DNA of 64,000 nt. Origin: a virus. Location of the stretch: IMG/VR virus record IMGVR_UViG_3300037502_004185, positions 27,776 through 91,775 of that record, one strand, 5' to 3'. Positions 25,058-34,295 of the stretch are shown piece by piece; within the stretch, counting starts at the first letter, position 1; each line of letters starts with the position of its first letter. The notes below the pieces were generated by a model. That model saw nothing but the letters and a program-made list of their open reading frames with translations. It was not told the origin of the DNA and did no database searches. The position numbers and the translations under genes are program-made.

Positions 25058-28000
25058 TTAGATTTGCGCTTGGATCATGCTAGTGATGTTGCTTAGAGCG
25101 GCATCCATCAACGCTTCGTTCTCTGCCACTTGGTCGTTAGCTTCGAAGTAGGCGTAAGCTTGTTCTAGTGCGGTTTGGAACTCATCAACCAATTCCGGCG
25201 TAGGTTCACCAGTGAAATCTCGGATTTCTTTTAGTTTCTCTACATGTTCCATTTCTTCGTTATTACCCTCTGTTTCAGATTGAGGCGCTTCACTACTTAG
25301 ATTGAACGCTTTCACTAATAACGCTTCCATTTCCGCTGTATCGTCAAATTCACCGATCAAGTCATTGCCTTGGTATAGCGCGAACTTGTACTCGCCATCT
25401 TTAGCGATTGGGTAAATATCAACGTAGCGTTCGTTTAGCCATGAACGCACGGTTAGCGGAGCGTACACGTTCGCTGGTACAGAGCCATTTACTGAATGGA
25501 TACCAGCCGCAACGCTTGGTTGTGCCAATGCGCCTTTTTCGTTGTAGTAGGTATCCGCAGATTGCCAGCCCTTAATCGTCTCAAGCTGAGCTTTCGCTTT
25601 TTCGCTTAAGTCGGTCGCTAGAATGTCGAATAGAACGTCTAGGCTGTAAGTTAGTCCGTCCTCATCTTTCGCATTAATCGACTTAACTCGGCCTGTTGGG
25701 AATGTCACTTCCTGCTTACCAAGTTTTAGCTCTAGGTTGGTAAAGGCTTCTAGCTGCTCAAGTGCTTTCGCTTCTTCTTCGTCTAGGCTTTCACGGAATG
25801 AGTTAACGTCTAGTACGTCATCCTCTGCCTGTTCGCCTTGCTGGTGAATTTCAGTTAGAGACGCGAGCTCTACCACTTTGCGCTCTTTACCAAAATCAAA
25901 GTCCACGGTTAGGCGGCCACCAAAGAAATTGCGATCGTGGTAATCGGTCATCGTGTCGCTATTGTTGTAGTCGTATTGGCTTACATAAGCGTTAACGAAC
26001 TCGATCAGCTGATCTACTGCTTCGGTATAACGGCTCATACCGTGTGGCGTTGGCGAGTTAGGGTTATCAATCTCGAACTGTAGGTAAGCTGGATTGTAGA
26101 GCATGACGTTTCTTGGCAAGTCAGTCAGCGTTAGATCTAGTGTACCGTAGCGAGGCTTGCGTACTGAGATTTTAACGTCATTACTGATTTTGCCAGCTTT
26201 CTTAAGCTGAGCGATAAAGGCGCGGATTCGCTTAGCGATTTCACCCGTATCTCGAATGCCCTCGCTCTCATAGATTGAGCCAAATGAATATTGAGTTGGG
26301 TCTAGTGCGAGAAGTTGTTTTTCTTCCTCGGATACACCCTTGCTCACTTCATCTGCTGTGTCAGATTCTACGGCGTTCTTAGCACCCAATAGTTCAAGCA
26401 GTTTGTTAGTACCGTCAACCGTTAGGTAGCTGCGAGAATTGGTGTTAGCGACAAAGCGTAGCTCTTTGCCCTTGCTCGATTTCGCAGAGAAGAAACTGTA
26501 GCCAAATGTGTTTTCCATTTGGTTCTCTTGTTCTTCGGTTAGCGCAATGCCGTTAATCTTGCCGTCATCGTCCACCTTGGCCAGTAGCTTGTCGGCGTTC
26601 TCGCGTAGTGTTGGGCGCGAGTGAAGCGAACCTGAGCCGTTAATGGCCAGCGTTGAATACAATGATTCAAAGCCGTTGATTGTGGTGAACATAGCCGGAC
26701 TGACAGGCTCAAGTGGTGCGCTGTATTCCGTCTCTGCAATTTGCTCAAGCGTTTTGCCGTCCTTAAGCATGTTAAAGATTGCAATAGTGCTTTCTTTCAC
26801 TGCTTGGTCGTTTAGTTGAGTCGCTTTTTGCTGTGCTGCTGCGCCCTCTAGGCCAGTTTCTAGCACCTTGCCTGTGTACGTATCGATAACACTAAAGTCA
26901 GCTTGGCCAATAGTGCCTACTGGTGCGTAGCGCTTCTCGCGTGTCGCCTTGAATTGGCCTTTGTGGTTCAAGTCAGGCAATGCAGCAAGGCTAGGGAAGC
27001 CACGGCTTTCGTATTCCGCTTCGATAGCTTTTGTGTACCACAATGGCATGACTGAGTTATGGATAGCGCGCGCCATCTGTTCGTTGTCGATCTGCTCATC
27101 GTTATCCAAGTATCTAAAGCCATGAACAGCCAGGATGTCTTGGTTAGTTACACCCGCCATTGCGTAGTGCTGAGCAAAGAGCTCATCTGAACTTAGTTCG
27201 GATAGGTCAGGGTAGCTACCGTCATCGATCGCCTTAATGAAGCGCTCAACTTTTTGGTAGTCCTCGCCTTGGTCTGCCATTGCTGGAATGACGGTTTCAC
27301 CTTTTGCCTTGGTGTAAGCTACGTCACCCTCATGGTAAACCGTAGTCGCGCTAAACGCTTTTTCTACGTCATCCAGTGCCAACGCTTCGCCGTTCTCAAA
27401 CTTCTCGTATAGGTCGCCACGTAGCGCGCGTAGGTCGAACATTTTCGCCGTTGCGCTAAAGAATCCGTCACGGTAGTTCAAGATAGCTTGCAGTAGGTCA
27501 GCACGTTTCGCACGGCGGTTAAATGGGATGCGATGAGCCGTTAGGAAATCAGTGATCTCTTTGCGGTTCTTAAATTGCGCTTCCAATGACGCTAGGGTTT
27601 CACCTTGTAGTGATTCCACTAGGTGCGCTTGTTCTGAAATGCGCTTAGCTTGGTCATCCACTTTCTCGCCACGTTTTAGCGTTTTGCCAGTGCCTAGCGT
27701 TAGGTCAGCCAGCATAACGAGACGTTTGCGATCGCTTGGGCTCACTGACTGCATATCCTTAAGTTTGGATAGGGCAGTTTCTTGGAAGCGCATGCGGCCT
27801 TGCGTGTGTTCTGCTTGGCGTTGCAATTCAGCATCGCTTTGAACCAGCATTAGGTCTTCGGCAATCTCTTGAATCATTTCCGGTGTCACAAGGTCAATCG
27901 ATGCGCTCCATAGCTTGTACGCTTTTGGATTTTCCTTGCGGTTCTTCATTTCCGGTTGCTGGCGTAGCTGCTTAGCGAACGCTGCTTTGAAGCCCACTTG

Positions 28001-29851
28001 TTTTAGGGTATCGAGCGTAGACTGAGGAATTTCATCAACGCCTTTGTCCTCAACCCATTGGTCTAGCGCTTCGGCTGCGATGCGCTCCGCTTCCTCTAGG
28101 TCGCCCTCAACCATGCCAAATAGCGGCTCTAGGTCAAAGTTGCTTACTAGCTCTGGTGGCAGTTTTTGGTCATAAGCGATCGCGCCGTGGCGAATGCCAT
28201 TACCAGCGTCAGCGAATTGCTCTTGAGCCGATTCTGGATCGAGGTACTTAACCACTTGATGTTGTGGCGGCGTTGTACCCAAGCCATAAGGGCGTAGACG
28301 TAGGCCATACCAGAATAGGTTAGCTGTGGTTTCGTCTTTGTCTTGGTCGTTCGCGTTTGGCTCGTCGTTCTCAATTGGTTGCGGTTCTTCGTTGCTGTCA
28401 TCGGTATCTTGAAGCAGCTTAGATTCACGGTCGTAGTCAGCCAGAATAAGCGATTTAGCCGCTTCCCAACCTTGTAGATCGTCGCCACCAGCAAGCGGTG
28501 AACCCTCGCCGTAAGTGACAGCCAAGGTTTGGTTATCGCGCGCGTGGATCATGTACTGGCCAAAGCTATCATCGTCGTTCGCGTCAGGCGATTCGAAGTA
28601 GACAAACGGCTCGCTATCTTCGCCTTTATCCATCTTCCAGCCCTTAGCAATGGTCTTGCGGCCAATAAGAGCCAATAGCCATTCTTTGCGCTCGATATTC
28701 GCTTTTCGCTCGCGTTCTTCGTCTGACAACTGAGGAAAATCGTTTTCAATTGAATCACGGATGTATTCTTTAGCCTCGGCAAGCTCTGATACCGTCATAG
28801 CGCCTTTATCGAGCTCATAAATCGCATCATTGATGTACGACTCTGAATACGTGCTAGGAACGTTTTGATTTGCTGCACCTGCAAACTCTAATGAGTCTTT
28901 AAACTCTTGGCTTAGCTGCTTAACAAAGGCATCGAGATCGCCATTGAAAGCGCGTTCAATGATGAAGTCGCGTTTCTCTTGCTTAGTCCATGAAGCGTCC
29001 CATTGCTCGATCACTTGAGACGGACTGCCACCAGCGTCCACATTGGTCGCTGCTGTATTTGCTGCTGGCTTGATAGCAGCAAGCTGTTTGCGTAGTTCTT
29101 CTTGGATTTCGTTTTGCGTAGCAATCTGAGTTTTTAGGCGTTTCTCTTTCTTGGCCAGCTCATCAAGTTTCTGTTCCAAGTCTGTTGTTTCTTCGCCTAG
29201 CTGAGCGGCTTGCTCATCGAGCTCTTGTGCCTTTTGTTGCGCCTCTTCCAGTGCTTTTGCGTCAGCGTCTTTCTTGGCCTTAGCGGCGACAAATTTCTCG
29301 CTGTTGTTCTCAAGCAATTGCGCTAGCTTGTCGGTCACTTCCTTAAGAGACAAATCCATGTTGCCCTTTGGCGCGACTACGTGAGTAATATCGCGCGAGT
29401 TCATCAGGAAGCGGAACGCGATTAGCGTGTCATCTGGATTTATTTTTAGCGGATCGTTATCCGGCGCATGGAACGCAATAGAAATGCTCTGGCCATCCGA
29501 GAATGGGATTTTCACCATTTGAACAGCGACCGCACCAGATTTGCGCGGTTTACCCACTTCTACAGCTTCTACCGATAGCGTAGGGGTTTTACGTTCCAAG
29601 TGCTTACCAAATTGCTGAGCACGAAACTCAAGCTTTGACGCTTTTGATTTGAACGCCTCTAGCATCATTTGAGGCACTGGTTTGCACTGGTATAGGTAAG
29701 TGTTTTCCAAATCCTCAAGCGATAGTGCTTCTAGGATTTGGTCGGCGTTTTCACCTTGCAGTACCGCTTCGATTTGCTCCGGTGTTAGCGTTTTAGCTAG
29801 ATGGTCGATGCGATCCACAATCTTGATTTGATTTTGACTGGTAAACATCAT
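25058..29851 (-). CDS. Giant DarA/DdrB-type antirestriction protein, 1,597 aa
   Basis: The N-terminal region (to about residue 180, with GAVAVQMVKIPFSDGQSISI) resembles the equivalent part of the next-door 210-aa protein and fits a DarA N-terminal-type domain. Residues about 185-265 are a coiled coil (Lys/Glu/Ala-rich), followed by a very long acidic multidomain body of unassigned segments. In P1, Dar and Ddr proteins are internal head proteins injected with DNA; an acidic, multidomain injected protein fits. The ATG overlaps the upstream stop (ATGA). Confidence 0.6.
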   Translation of the reverse strand: MMFTSQNQIKIVDRIDHLAKTLTPEQIEAVLQGENADQILEALSLEDLENTYLYQCKPVPQMMLEAFKSKASKLEFRAQQFGKHLERKTPTLSVEAVEVGKPRKSGAVAVQMVKIPFSDGQSISIAFHAPDNDPLKINPDDTLIAFRFLMNSRDITHVVAPKGNMDLSLKEVTDKLAQLLENNSEKFVAAKAKKDADAKALEEAQQKAQELDEQAAQLGEETTDLEQKLDELAKKEKRLKTQIATQNEIQEELRKQLAAIKPAANTAATNVDAGGSPSQVIEQWDASWTKQEKRDFIIERAFNGDLDAFVKQLSQEFKDSLEFAGAANQNVPSTYSESYINDAIYELDKGAMTVSELAEAKEYIRDSIENDFPQLSDEERERKANIERKEWLLALIGRKTIAKGWKMDKGEDSEPFVYFESPDANDDDSFGQYMIHARDNQTLAVTYGEGSPLAGGDDLQGWEAAKSLILADYDRESKLLQDTDDSNEEPQPIENDEPNANDQDKDETTANLFWYGLRLRPYGLGTTPPQHQVVKYLDPESAQEQFADAGNGIRHGAIAYDQKLPPELVSNFDLEPLFGMVEGDLEEAERIAAEALDQWVEDKGVDEIPQSTLDTLKQVGFKAAFAKQLRQQPEMKNRKENPKAYKLWSASIDLVTPEMIQEIAEDLMLVQSDAELQRQAEHTQGRMRFQETALSKLKDMQSVSPSDRKRLVMLADLTLGTGKTLKRGEKVDDQAKRISEQAHLVESLQGETLASLEAQFKNRKEITDFLTAHRIPFNRRAKRADLLQAILNYRDGFFSATAKMFDLRALRGDLYEKFENGEALALDDVEKAFSATTVYHEGDVAYTKAKGETVIPAMADQGEDYQKVERFIKAIDDGSYPDLSELSSDELFAQHYAMAGVTNQDILAVHGFRYLDNDEQIDNEQMARAIHNSVMPLWYTKAIEAEYESRGFPSLAALPDLNHKGQFKATREKRYAPVGTIGQADFSVIDTYTGKVLETGLEGAAAQQKATQLNDQAVKESTIAIFNMLKDGKTLEQIAETEYSAPLEPVSPAMFTTINGFESLYSTLAINGSGSLHSRPTLRENADKLLAKVDDDGKINGIALTEEQENQMENTFGYSFFSAKSSKGKELRFVANTNSRSYLTVDGTNKLLELLGAKNAVESDTADEVSKGVSEEEKQLLALDPTQYSFGSIYESEGIRDTGEIAKRIRAFIAQLKKAGKISNDVKISVRKPRYGTLDLTLTDLPRNVMLYNPAYLQFEIDNPNSPTPHGMSRYTEAVDQLIEFVNAYVSQYDYNNSDTMTDYHDRNFFGGRLTVDFDFGKERKVVELASLTEIHQQGEQAEDDVLDVNSFRESLDEEEAKALEQLEAFTNLELKLGKQEVTFPTGRVKSINAKDEDGLTYSLDVLFDILATDLSEKAKAQLETIKGWQSADTYYNEKGALAQPSVAAGIHSVNGSVPANVYAPLTVRSWLNERYVDIYPIAKDGEYKFALYQGNDLIGEFDDTAEMEALLVKAFNLSSEAPQSETEGNNEEMEHVEKLKEIRDFTGEPTPELVDEFQTALEQAYAYFEANDQVAENEALMDAALSNITSMIQAQI

Positions 29852-30480
29852 GCTTTGGCAGCCTCTAATTGCGCTTCAAGTTCCTTGGTTTCTTGCTTCT
29901 CTTGCTCTAATGCAGCTTCAAGATCGGCTACACGGCGTTGGTCTTCTTCCAACTTCGTGCGAACACTGTCCCGAGCGGCTAGGGCGTTGGTGTAATTGGA
30001 TTGTGCAACCTGCTCGGCTGCCTTGGCTTCTTCCAATCGCTTAGCAATAGAACGTGTGGCTGGTTGAATGTCTGAGGTGTCTTTAACGGCCTGTGCCGCT
30101 TTGCGAGCTACTTGCTTGTCAAACTTGCTTTGGTTGCGCTCCATTAGGCGAACCATTTCACGCGCAAGCTCGCGTTCGTTCTTCACGCTTGGGATAGGCT
30201 GTTTCGTGTTGTTCAGTGTCATTTGGTAAATGTCACCCTCATCACCCACAAACAGCGTCATGGACTGGCCATTATCAAAGAACAGTTTGGCGCGTTTTAC
30301 TGTCTCGCCGTCTCGTCTCGTTTTCTTGTTCGAGGCTTCTACGTCTGTAACAGTCGCACCCGCTTGTTTTAACGCAGTGATCAGACTCTTAAGGCCGCGT
30401 TCGGTCACGTTGTCAAAATCGACCACCACATAGTTGTGCGACTGGTCTAGTGCAAACTTGCTGTTGTTACGCAATTTCAA
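29848..30480 (-). CDS. DarA N-terminal-like protein with coiled coil, 210 aa
   Basis: Residues 15-100 (SHNYVVVDFDNVTERGLKSL ... RAKLFFDNGQSMTLFVGDEG) look like the DarA N-terminal-type domain. Residues 140-210 are an uninterrupted coiled coil (EEAKAAEQVAQ, EEDQRRVADLEAALEQE). The GQSM segment is matched by GQSI in the giant downstream protein, suggesting duplication. Overlaps both neighbours in a tight leftward operon. Confidence 0.55.
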   Translation of the reverse strand: MKLRNNSKFALDQSHNYVVVDFDNVTERGLKSLITALKQAGATVTDVEASNKKTRRDGETVKRAKLFFDNGQSMTLFVGDEGDIYQMTLNNTKQPIPSVKNERELAREMVRLMERNQSKFDKQVARKAAQAVKDTSDIQPATRSIAKRLEEAKAAEQVAQSNYTNALAARDSVRTKLEEDQRRVADLEAALEQEKQETKELEAQLEAAKA

Positions 30481-30880
30481 ATTCCTCTGAATATGTCGTA
30501 CAGGTAGGGAAGATTTTGTATAGCGGATTGATTAGGGAACAGGAGCGCTCAATCTTCACGTCCAGAATCCACTCGCCGTGTAGCTTTTCCCCTGCTTCAC
30601 GTTCAAGCAATTTGCGGTCGAACGTTAGGTATTCGCTGTTATTTCCGGCGTGTGAAAAGTCGAGTTTACGTGTGCGAGTAATGACGGCTTTTGGTCGTTT
30701 CTTACTTTGCAACGAATAGGTTAATGTCCCATTCGTAATAGCTCGGTTAGATTGATAACCAAGAACGAATCGAATCACTTCGGGATCGTCCATCTGGTTT
30801 GCATGCAGTATTTTTACTGCGTTTCGTTTAAGCAAAAATCGGTCAGCAATGGCTAGGCCAATCACTGCAAATTCCATCAT
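30467..30880 (-). CDS. Dar-operon protein at the hdf position, 137 aa
   Basis: Unrecognised, beta-rich and basic protein (LTYSLQSKKRPKAVITRTRKL). It lies between the LydA-like holin gene and the DarA-type genes, the place held by hdf in P1, where Hdf contributes to incorporating Dar proteins. No sequence similarity could be checked here. Start ATG at 30880 or 30877 (MM), overlapping the holin stop. Confidence 0.5.
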   Translation of the reverse strand: MMEFAVIGLAIADRFLLKRNAVKILHANQMDDPEVIRFVLGYQSNRAITNGTLTYSLQSKKRPKAVITRTRKLDFSHAGNNSEYLTFDRKLLEREAGEKLHGEWILDVKIERSCSLINPLYKIFPTCTTYSEEFEIA

Positions 30881-31200
30881 TTGCTTTGCCCTCCGGTATT
30901 AAAGAATCTCGCTAACGTGTGGCTAGCTAGTTTGCGGATAAAGTTAATTGAGTCTGCTCCGTTGTTTGACGCGATGAGGACAAGCGCGCTGGTGTAACCA
31001 GACTCCACACCCTCACTGTCACACAAGTAAGCGACTATCAAACCGACCACCAACGCCAGCGTTAGCTCGGTTAAAAAGTCAAGGAATCCACCAGCCAAAC
31101 GTTGCTCGCGTATGCCTTGGAGATATGACCCAACACCACTGAGGACGGATAGAGCCAGAACGCTAATAGCAAAGCTCTCACCAACAACTGATACTGGCAT
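30877..31200 (-). CDS. lydA: LydA-like holin
   Basis: 107-residue membrane protein with three likely membrane segments: residues 8-25 (FAISVLALSVLSGVGSYL), 40-62 (FLTELTLALVVGLIVAYLC) and a weaker one at 68-85 (YTSALVLIASNNGADSI). The pattern G-x-Y-L-x-x-I-R and the E-L-x-x-A-x-V-G segment match the LydA/class holin family. Holins form inner-membrane lesions that release endolysin. It is first in the leftward dar operon, as lydA is next to dar genes in P1. No lydB antiholin was seen next to it. Confidence 0.7.
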   Translation of the reverse strand: MPVSVVGESFAISVLALSVLSGVGSYLQGIREQRLAGGFLDFLTELTLALVVGLIVAYLCDSEGVESGYTSALVLIASNNGADSINFIRKLASHTLARFFNTGGQSK

Positions 31201-31231
31201 TAAATCCCCCTTTTATATGTGTCTTGCAAAG

Positions 31232-31243
31232 TGTATTCGGAAT
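31232..31243 (-). promoter_or_regulatory. Variant ATTCCGAACACA motif upstream of the holin operon
   Basis: On the minus strand ATTCCGAATACA (one mismatch), with TATAAA about 26 nt after its first base and the holin start 32 nt away. Possible promoter of the lydA-dar operon. Confidence 0.45.
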
Positions 31244-31342
31244 GATGTCGATTGCTCAATAGACGGGCGTTACTTACTTTTTAAAGGCTATAAAATAGGG
31301 CTCGTTTAGGGGAAAAAGAGATTTATCAACGGTCTACATAAA

Positions 31343-31420
31343 GAAAAACCTCTCACCCAACGAGTGAGTGAGAGGCTAATCCAACCGTTTTGTCGCGCGG
31401 CAACGCGAGCAAAACATTCC
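31343..31420. other. Two adjacent hairpins in the holin/tail-fibre gap
   Basis: CCTCTCAC/GTGAGAGG (around 31350-31374) and GTTTTGTCGCG/CGCGAGCAAAAC (around 31387-31414). There is no ORF in 31201-31531. They could be part of a structured leader or small RNA. No cin-type invertase gene or inversion segment is visible here, unlike P1. Confidence 0.4.
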
Positions 31421-31501
31421 ACGAGGAAGCAATGAGGTGAAATCTATATTTGAGAGATTTGGATTATATCCAATTTCGTTTTCGCATCAATATGCGCCAA
31501 T

Positions 31502-31523
31502 GTTCTCGCATGCGAAAACTTTT
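31502..31523. repeat. Palindrome copy 12
   Basis: GTTCTCGCATGCGAAAACTTTT, far from parB, just beyond the tail-fibre terminator. Confidence 0.9.
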
Positions 31524-31525
31524 GC

Positions 31526-31558
31526 AAGAAAAAAGGGACAGCATTGTGTCCCTTTGGT
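31526..31558 (-). terminator. Terminator of the tail-fibre operon
   Basis: On the minus strand AAAGGGACA-CAATGC-TGTCCCTTT is followed by TTTTTT. It directly follows the stop of the 877-aa fibre gene. Confidence 0.85.
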
Positions 31559-31564
31559 TGATGG

Positions 31565-34198
31565 TTATGGCTTGATGTAGCGAATTGTAAAATGGCCACC
31601 TCCTACTGCTACTTTACCACCTACAGAAATGAACCTCACCGTGTCATTTACGTTAAGGTGGCCTACCCATTTAGCGGTTGGAGTTGCCAATGCGTTATCC
31701 CCAACAGTACAACTATTGGTAATTTTCGTCGCATTGTTAACTTGGATTCGAGCCGAAACAGTATCGTCCTGACCTGTAGCGCGCACTCGTCTATAGTCAG
31801 TAAACTCGATGTAATATGTGCCAGCTTTTACAACCTTAAATCCTGTTGTTGGGTTAACCCAAGTCATTAGCGATGCAGACTCCGTTGTGCGTCCAGCCCA
31901 GTTGCGAGCATACCAAGTAACATGACCTTGTAGCACACCAGATGTCGTGTTTGATGGATCGTTGCCCACCATAATATCGCCAACGGGCGCTGTTGGAATA
32001 CTGTTAAACTTAGCGTCTACATAGTCTTTACGTGTTAATGAATGAGCTGCCGAGCTTTGAGGCGAACCCGCATACACATTACCGCCATATACCTCTACGT
32101 AGTTGCTTCTACGGTTAGTGTAGAATCTAATTCGACCATCAGAGTTTGTAAGAATCTGAATACCAGCACGAATGTTAGTTCCATCGTAGTAAGAGGCAAA
32201 AGCCCAATGAGCACCTGTACTGTCTGGTACATTAACACTGTAAGCAGCATAACCGTTACCACCCCAAGTGCCATCATAGAAGTTAGGAGCTACACGAGCT
32301 ACCTTTGCTTTGGCAGACCAAGAACCCGCAGTAAACTGTCCATCAGTACGAACCAATGAGCTACCGAAAAAGACACCAGAAGTAAACTTAGCTAAGTCAT
32401 TGATGCGAAGCCAGTTGCCGTCTGTATTACGAAATGCAGCTCGCCCACCTAATGAAATGCTCTGATTGAGCATTACATCAATCCCTTTAGCAAAGGTAAA
32501 CGTGGAGTAAGAGTAAAAACCGCTTGAGGCTTCAGTCTCCATGTGACAGTAGGATGTGTTGCGTGAGCCAATCCAAGTTTTCTTTGCAGAGTAATTGAGC
32601 TCTAAACCCTTTCCATCAACAGAGTTAATTGCACCTAAGTCTTTATTGTAAGACGTATAGCTAGTGACCATTCGCCCTTTGACAATACCCGCTGGTTGAG
32701 TTGCACCTTTGTTACTAACGTAAGGCGTAATGGTGTGACTACACATGTATCGAATTAGGATGTTCGTACTGTAGGCACTACGTGTTTTTACATAGATAGC
32801 GTAATTATCACCGCTAGTATTCACCCAACCAAACTCACTAAATGGCAAGCCGCTAGGATGGTCTGTAATAACCTGACCATTTAGACCTTTAGGGCTTCCG
32901 TTACTGGCTCGCAGAATCATTTGGTGTCGTGACGACTGATAGTGCAAGTCAGTGTTAAAGCCAGCACCACCAAAGAACTCAATAACCGCAGTAGAGCTTG
33001 ATTGAGGCATCGTTACATTGGCAACCAAGCACCAAGAGTTGTCACTACCTAAAGAGGTGCGCACAACCTCTGTACGGTTGAATGCCTCGGTAACTACCTT
33101 GCTACCTGATACTTCTATAGGCACATTACTGACTACTTTGCTCTTATTTAGGGTTAGGTATGCGGGCGTTGAGTTGTGCGCACCACCTACACCAATTTTT
33201 ACCTCGGCTTTTGCGTCGGTTGAGCCGTTAGTTAGATACATAATTTGGCGATTACCAATCAAACCGTAACCATCCATTTTTACATGGTCGGTTGATGGAA
33301 CCGTATTACCAGCTCTAGTACCTTGCACTTCAACGCTACGGTTGGAAGATACCGACTCTGTTGTGCTTAGTGAGCCGTATAGCGTTGTTTCACCACCTTT
33401 GCGGATCTTCAATCGACTTGAAGCGTCACTCTCCACAACCTCAAAGGTGCCATCGGTTTTCGTTTCTATATGGAATCGCTTACCTGTATGGCCTAAGTGA
33501 AGTTGTGAGACGTTACTTGCGCCCTCATCGATGAGTAGGCCGCCAGTTAATGTACCACCTGCAAGTTTCAGGTAGCGGCCATCGGCTTGCGCTTGAGTCA
33601 TCTTCGACGCTGCAAGGTCATACGCTTTCTTAACTGCACCTGCCGCCGCAAATTTCACGTCACTGGCATCGTTAATCGCCGCCGTGAATGCGTAGTTAGG
33701 TACGTTGGATAAGCCAACTTGAGCTTTTGTTACCTTGTGTGGGTTTGATGTGTCGGATTTGTGTTGAGCGATATTGGTTGTAATGGCCGCTACCGCATCT
33801 TCTTGATCCATTAACGCATCACCTAGCTCTTTGATTGTATCTAGCGCTTCTGCTGGCGCACCACCAATCAAAGTGCTGATACGGTCGTCGGTGTGCTTGT
33901 TCGCGTTTGTCTCTGCTTGCTCCGCTCGGTCATAAGCTGCGTTACCGCGATTTAAACCCTCAACGCCTTTGTCGTATGCCTGTTTAACAGCACCAGCGGT
34001 CGCAAGCTTGCTGTTGGACGTATCCGATACCGAGCTGGTGGCCGGATAGTTCGGTACGTTACCTAAGCCTACTTGTGCCTTTGTGACTCCGTGCGGGTTT
34101 GTTTTCTTGCTAGCATGCTCATCAACTTTCGTAGCGATTTCTTCACGAATTTTGCGAGCCGGACTACCACCAACTTGAGTCAATTTTTTTAATGCCAT
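31565..34198 (-). CDS. Large tail fibre protein, 877 aa
   Basis: Receptor-binding fibre. The N-terminal third has two copies of the phage tail-fibre repeat NPHxVTKAQVGLxNVPNY followed by a ...AAGAVKxAYD helix (around residues 34-75 and 150-195), as in contractile-phage fibres. The middle and C-terminus are Gly/Ser/Thr-rich beta structure, with YADGRYLKLAGGTLTGGL at about residue 205 and a QANGRLKLAGG-type fold. The C-terminal region (TVSARIQVNNATKI) would carry receptor specificity. It is the last gene of a leftward tail operon and ends at a terminator. Confidence 0.85.
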   Translation of the reverse strand: MALKKLTQVGGSPARKIREEIATKVDEHASKKTNPHGVTKAQVGLGNVPNYPATSSVSDTSNSKLATAGAVKQAYDKGVEGLNRGNAAYDRAEQAETNANKHTDDRISTLIGGAPAEALDTIKELGDALMDQEDAVAAITTNIAQHKSDTSNPHKVTKAQVGLSNVPNYAFTAAINDASDVKFAAAGAVKKAYDLAASKMTQAQADGRYLKLAGGTLTGGLLIDEGASNVSQLHLGHTGKRFHIETKTDGTFEVVESDASSRLKIRKGGETTLYGSLSTTESVSSNRSVEVQGTRAGNTVPSTDHVKMDGYGLIGNRQIMYLTNGSTDAKAEVKIGVGGAHNSTPAYLTLNKSKVVSNVPIEVSGSKVVTEAFNRTEVVRTSLGSDNSWCLVANVTMPQSSSTAVIEFFGGAGFNTDLHYQSSRHQMILRASNGSPKGLNGQVITDHPSGLPFSEFGWVNTSGDNYAIYVKTRSAYSTNILIRYMCSHTITPYVSNKGATQPAGIVKGRMVTSYTSYNKDLGAINSVDGKGLELNYSAKKTWIGSRNTSYCHMETEASSGFYSYSTFTFAKGIDVMLNQSISLGGRAAFRNTDGNWLRINDLAKFTSGVFFGSSLVRTDGQFTAGSWSAKAKVARVAPNFYDGTWGGNGYAAYSVNVPDSTGAHWAFASYYDGTNIRAGIQILTNSDGRIRFYTNRRSNYVEVYGGNVYAGSPQSSAAHSLTRKDYVDAKFNSIPTAPVGDIMVGNDPSNTTSGVLQGHVTWYARNWAGRTTESASLMTWVNPTTGFKVVKAGTYYIEFTDYRRVRATGQDDTVSARIQVNNATKITNSCTVGDNALATPTAKWVGHLNVNDTVRFISVGGKVAVGGGHFTIRYIKP

Positions 34199-34295
34199 TC
34201 AGAAATATGCCTTTCTCAATTCATTGACTAGCAACTCCGACAAAGCGCCGGAGCCACGTTGTTAGTGGGGAAAGTAGGAAAGGAAAGGGCATGGC

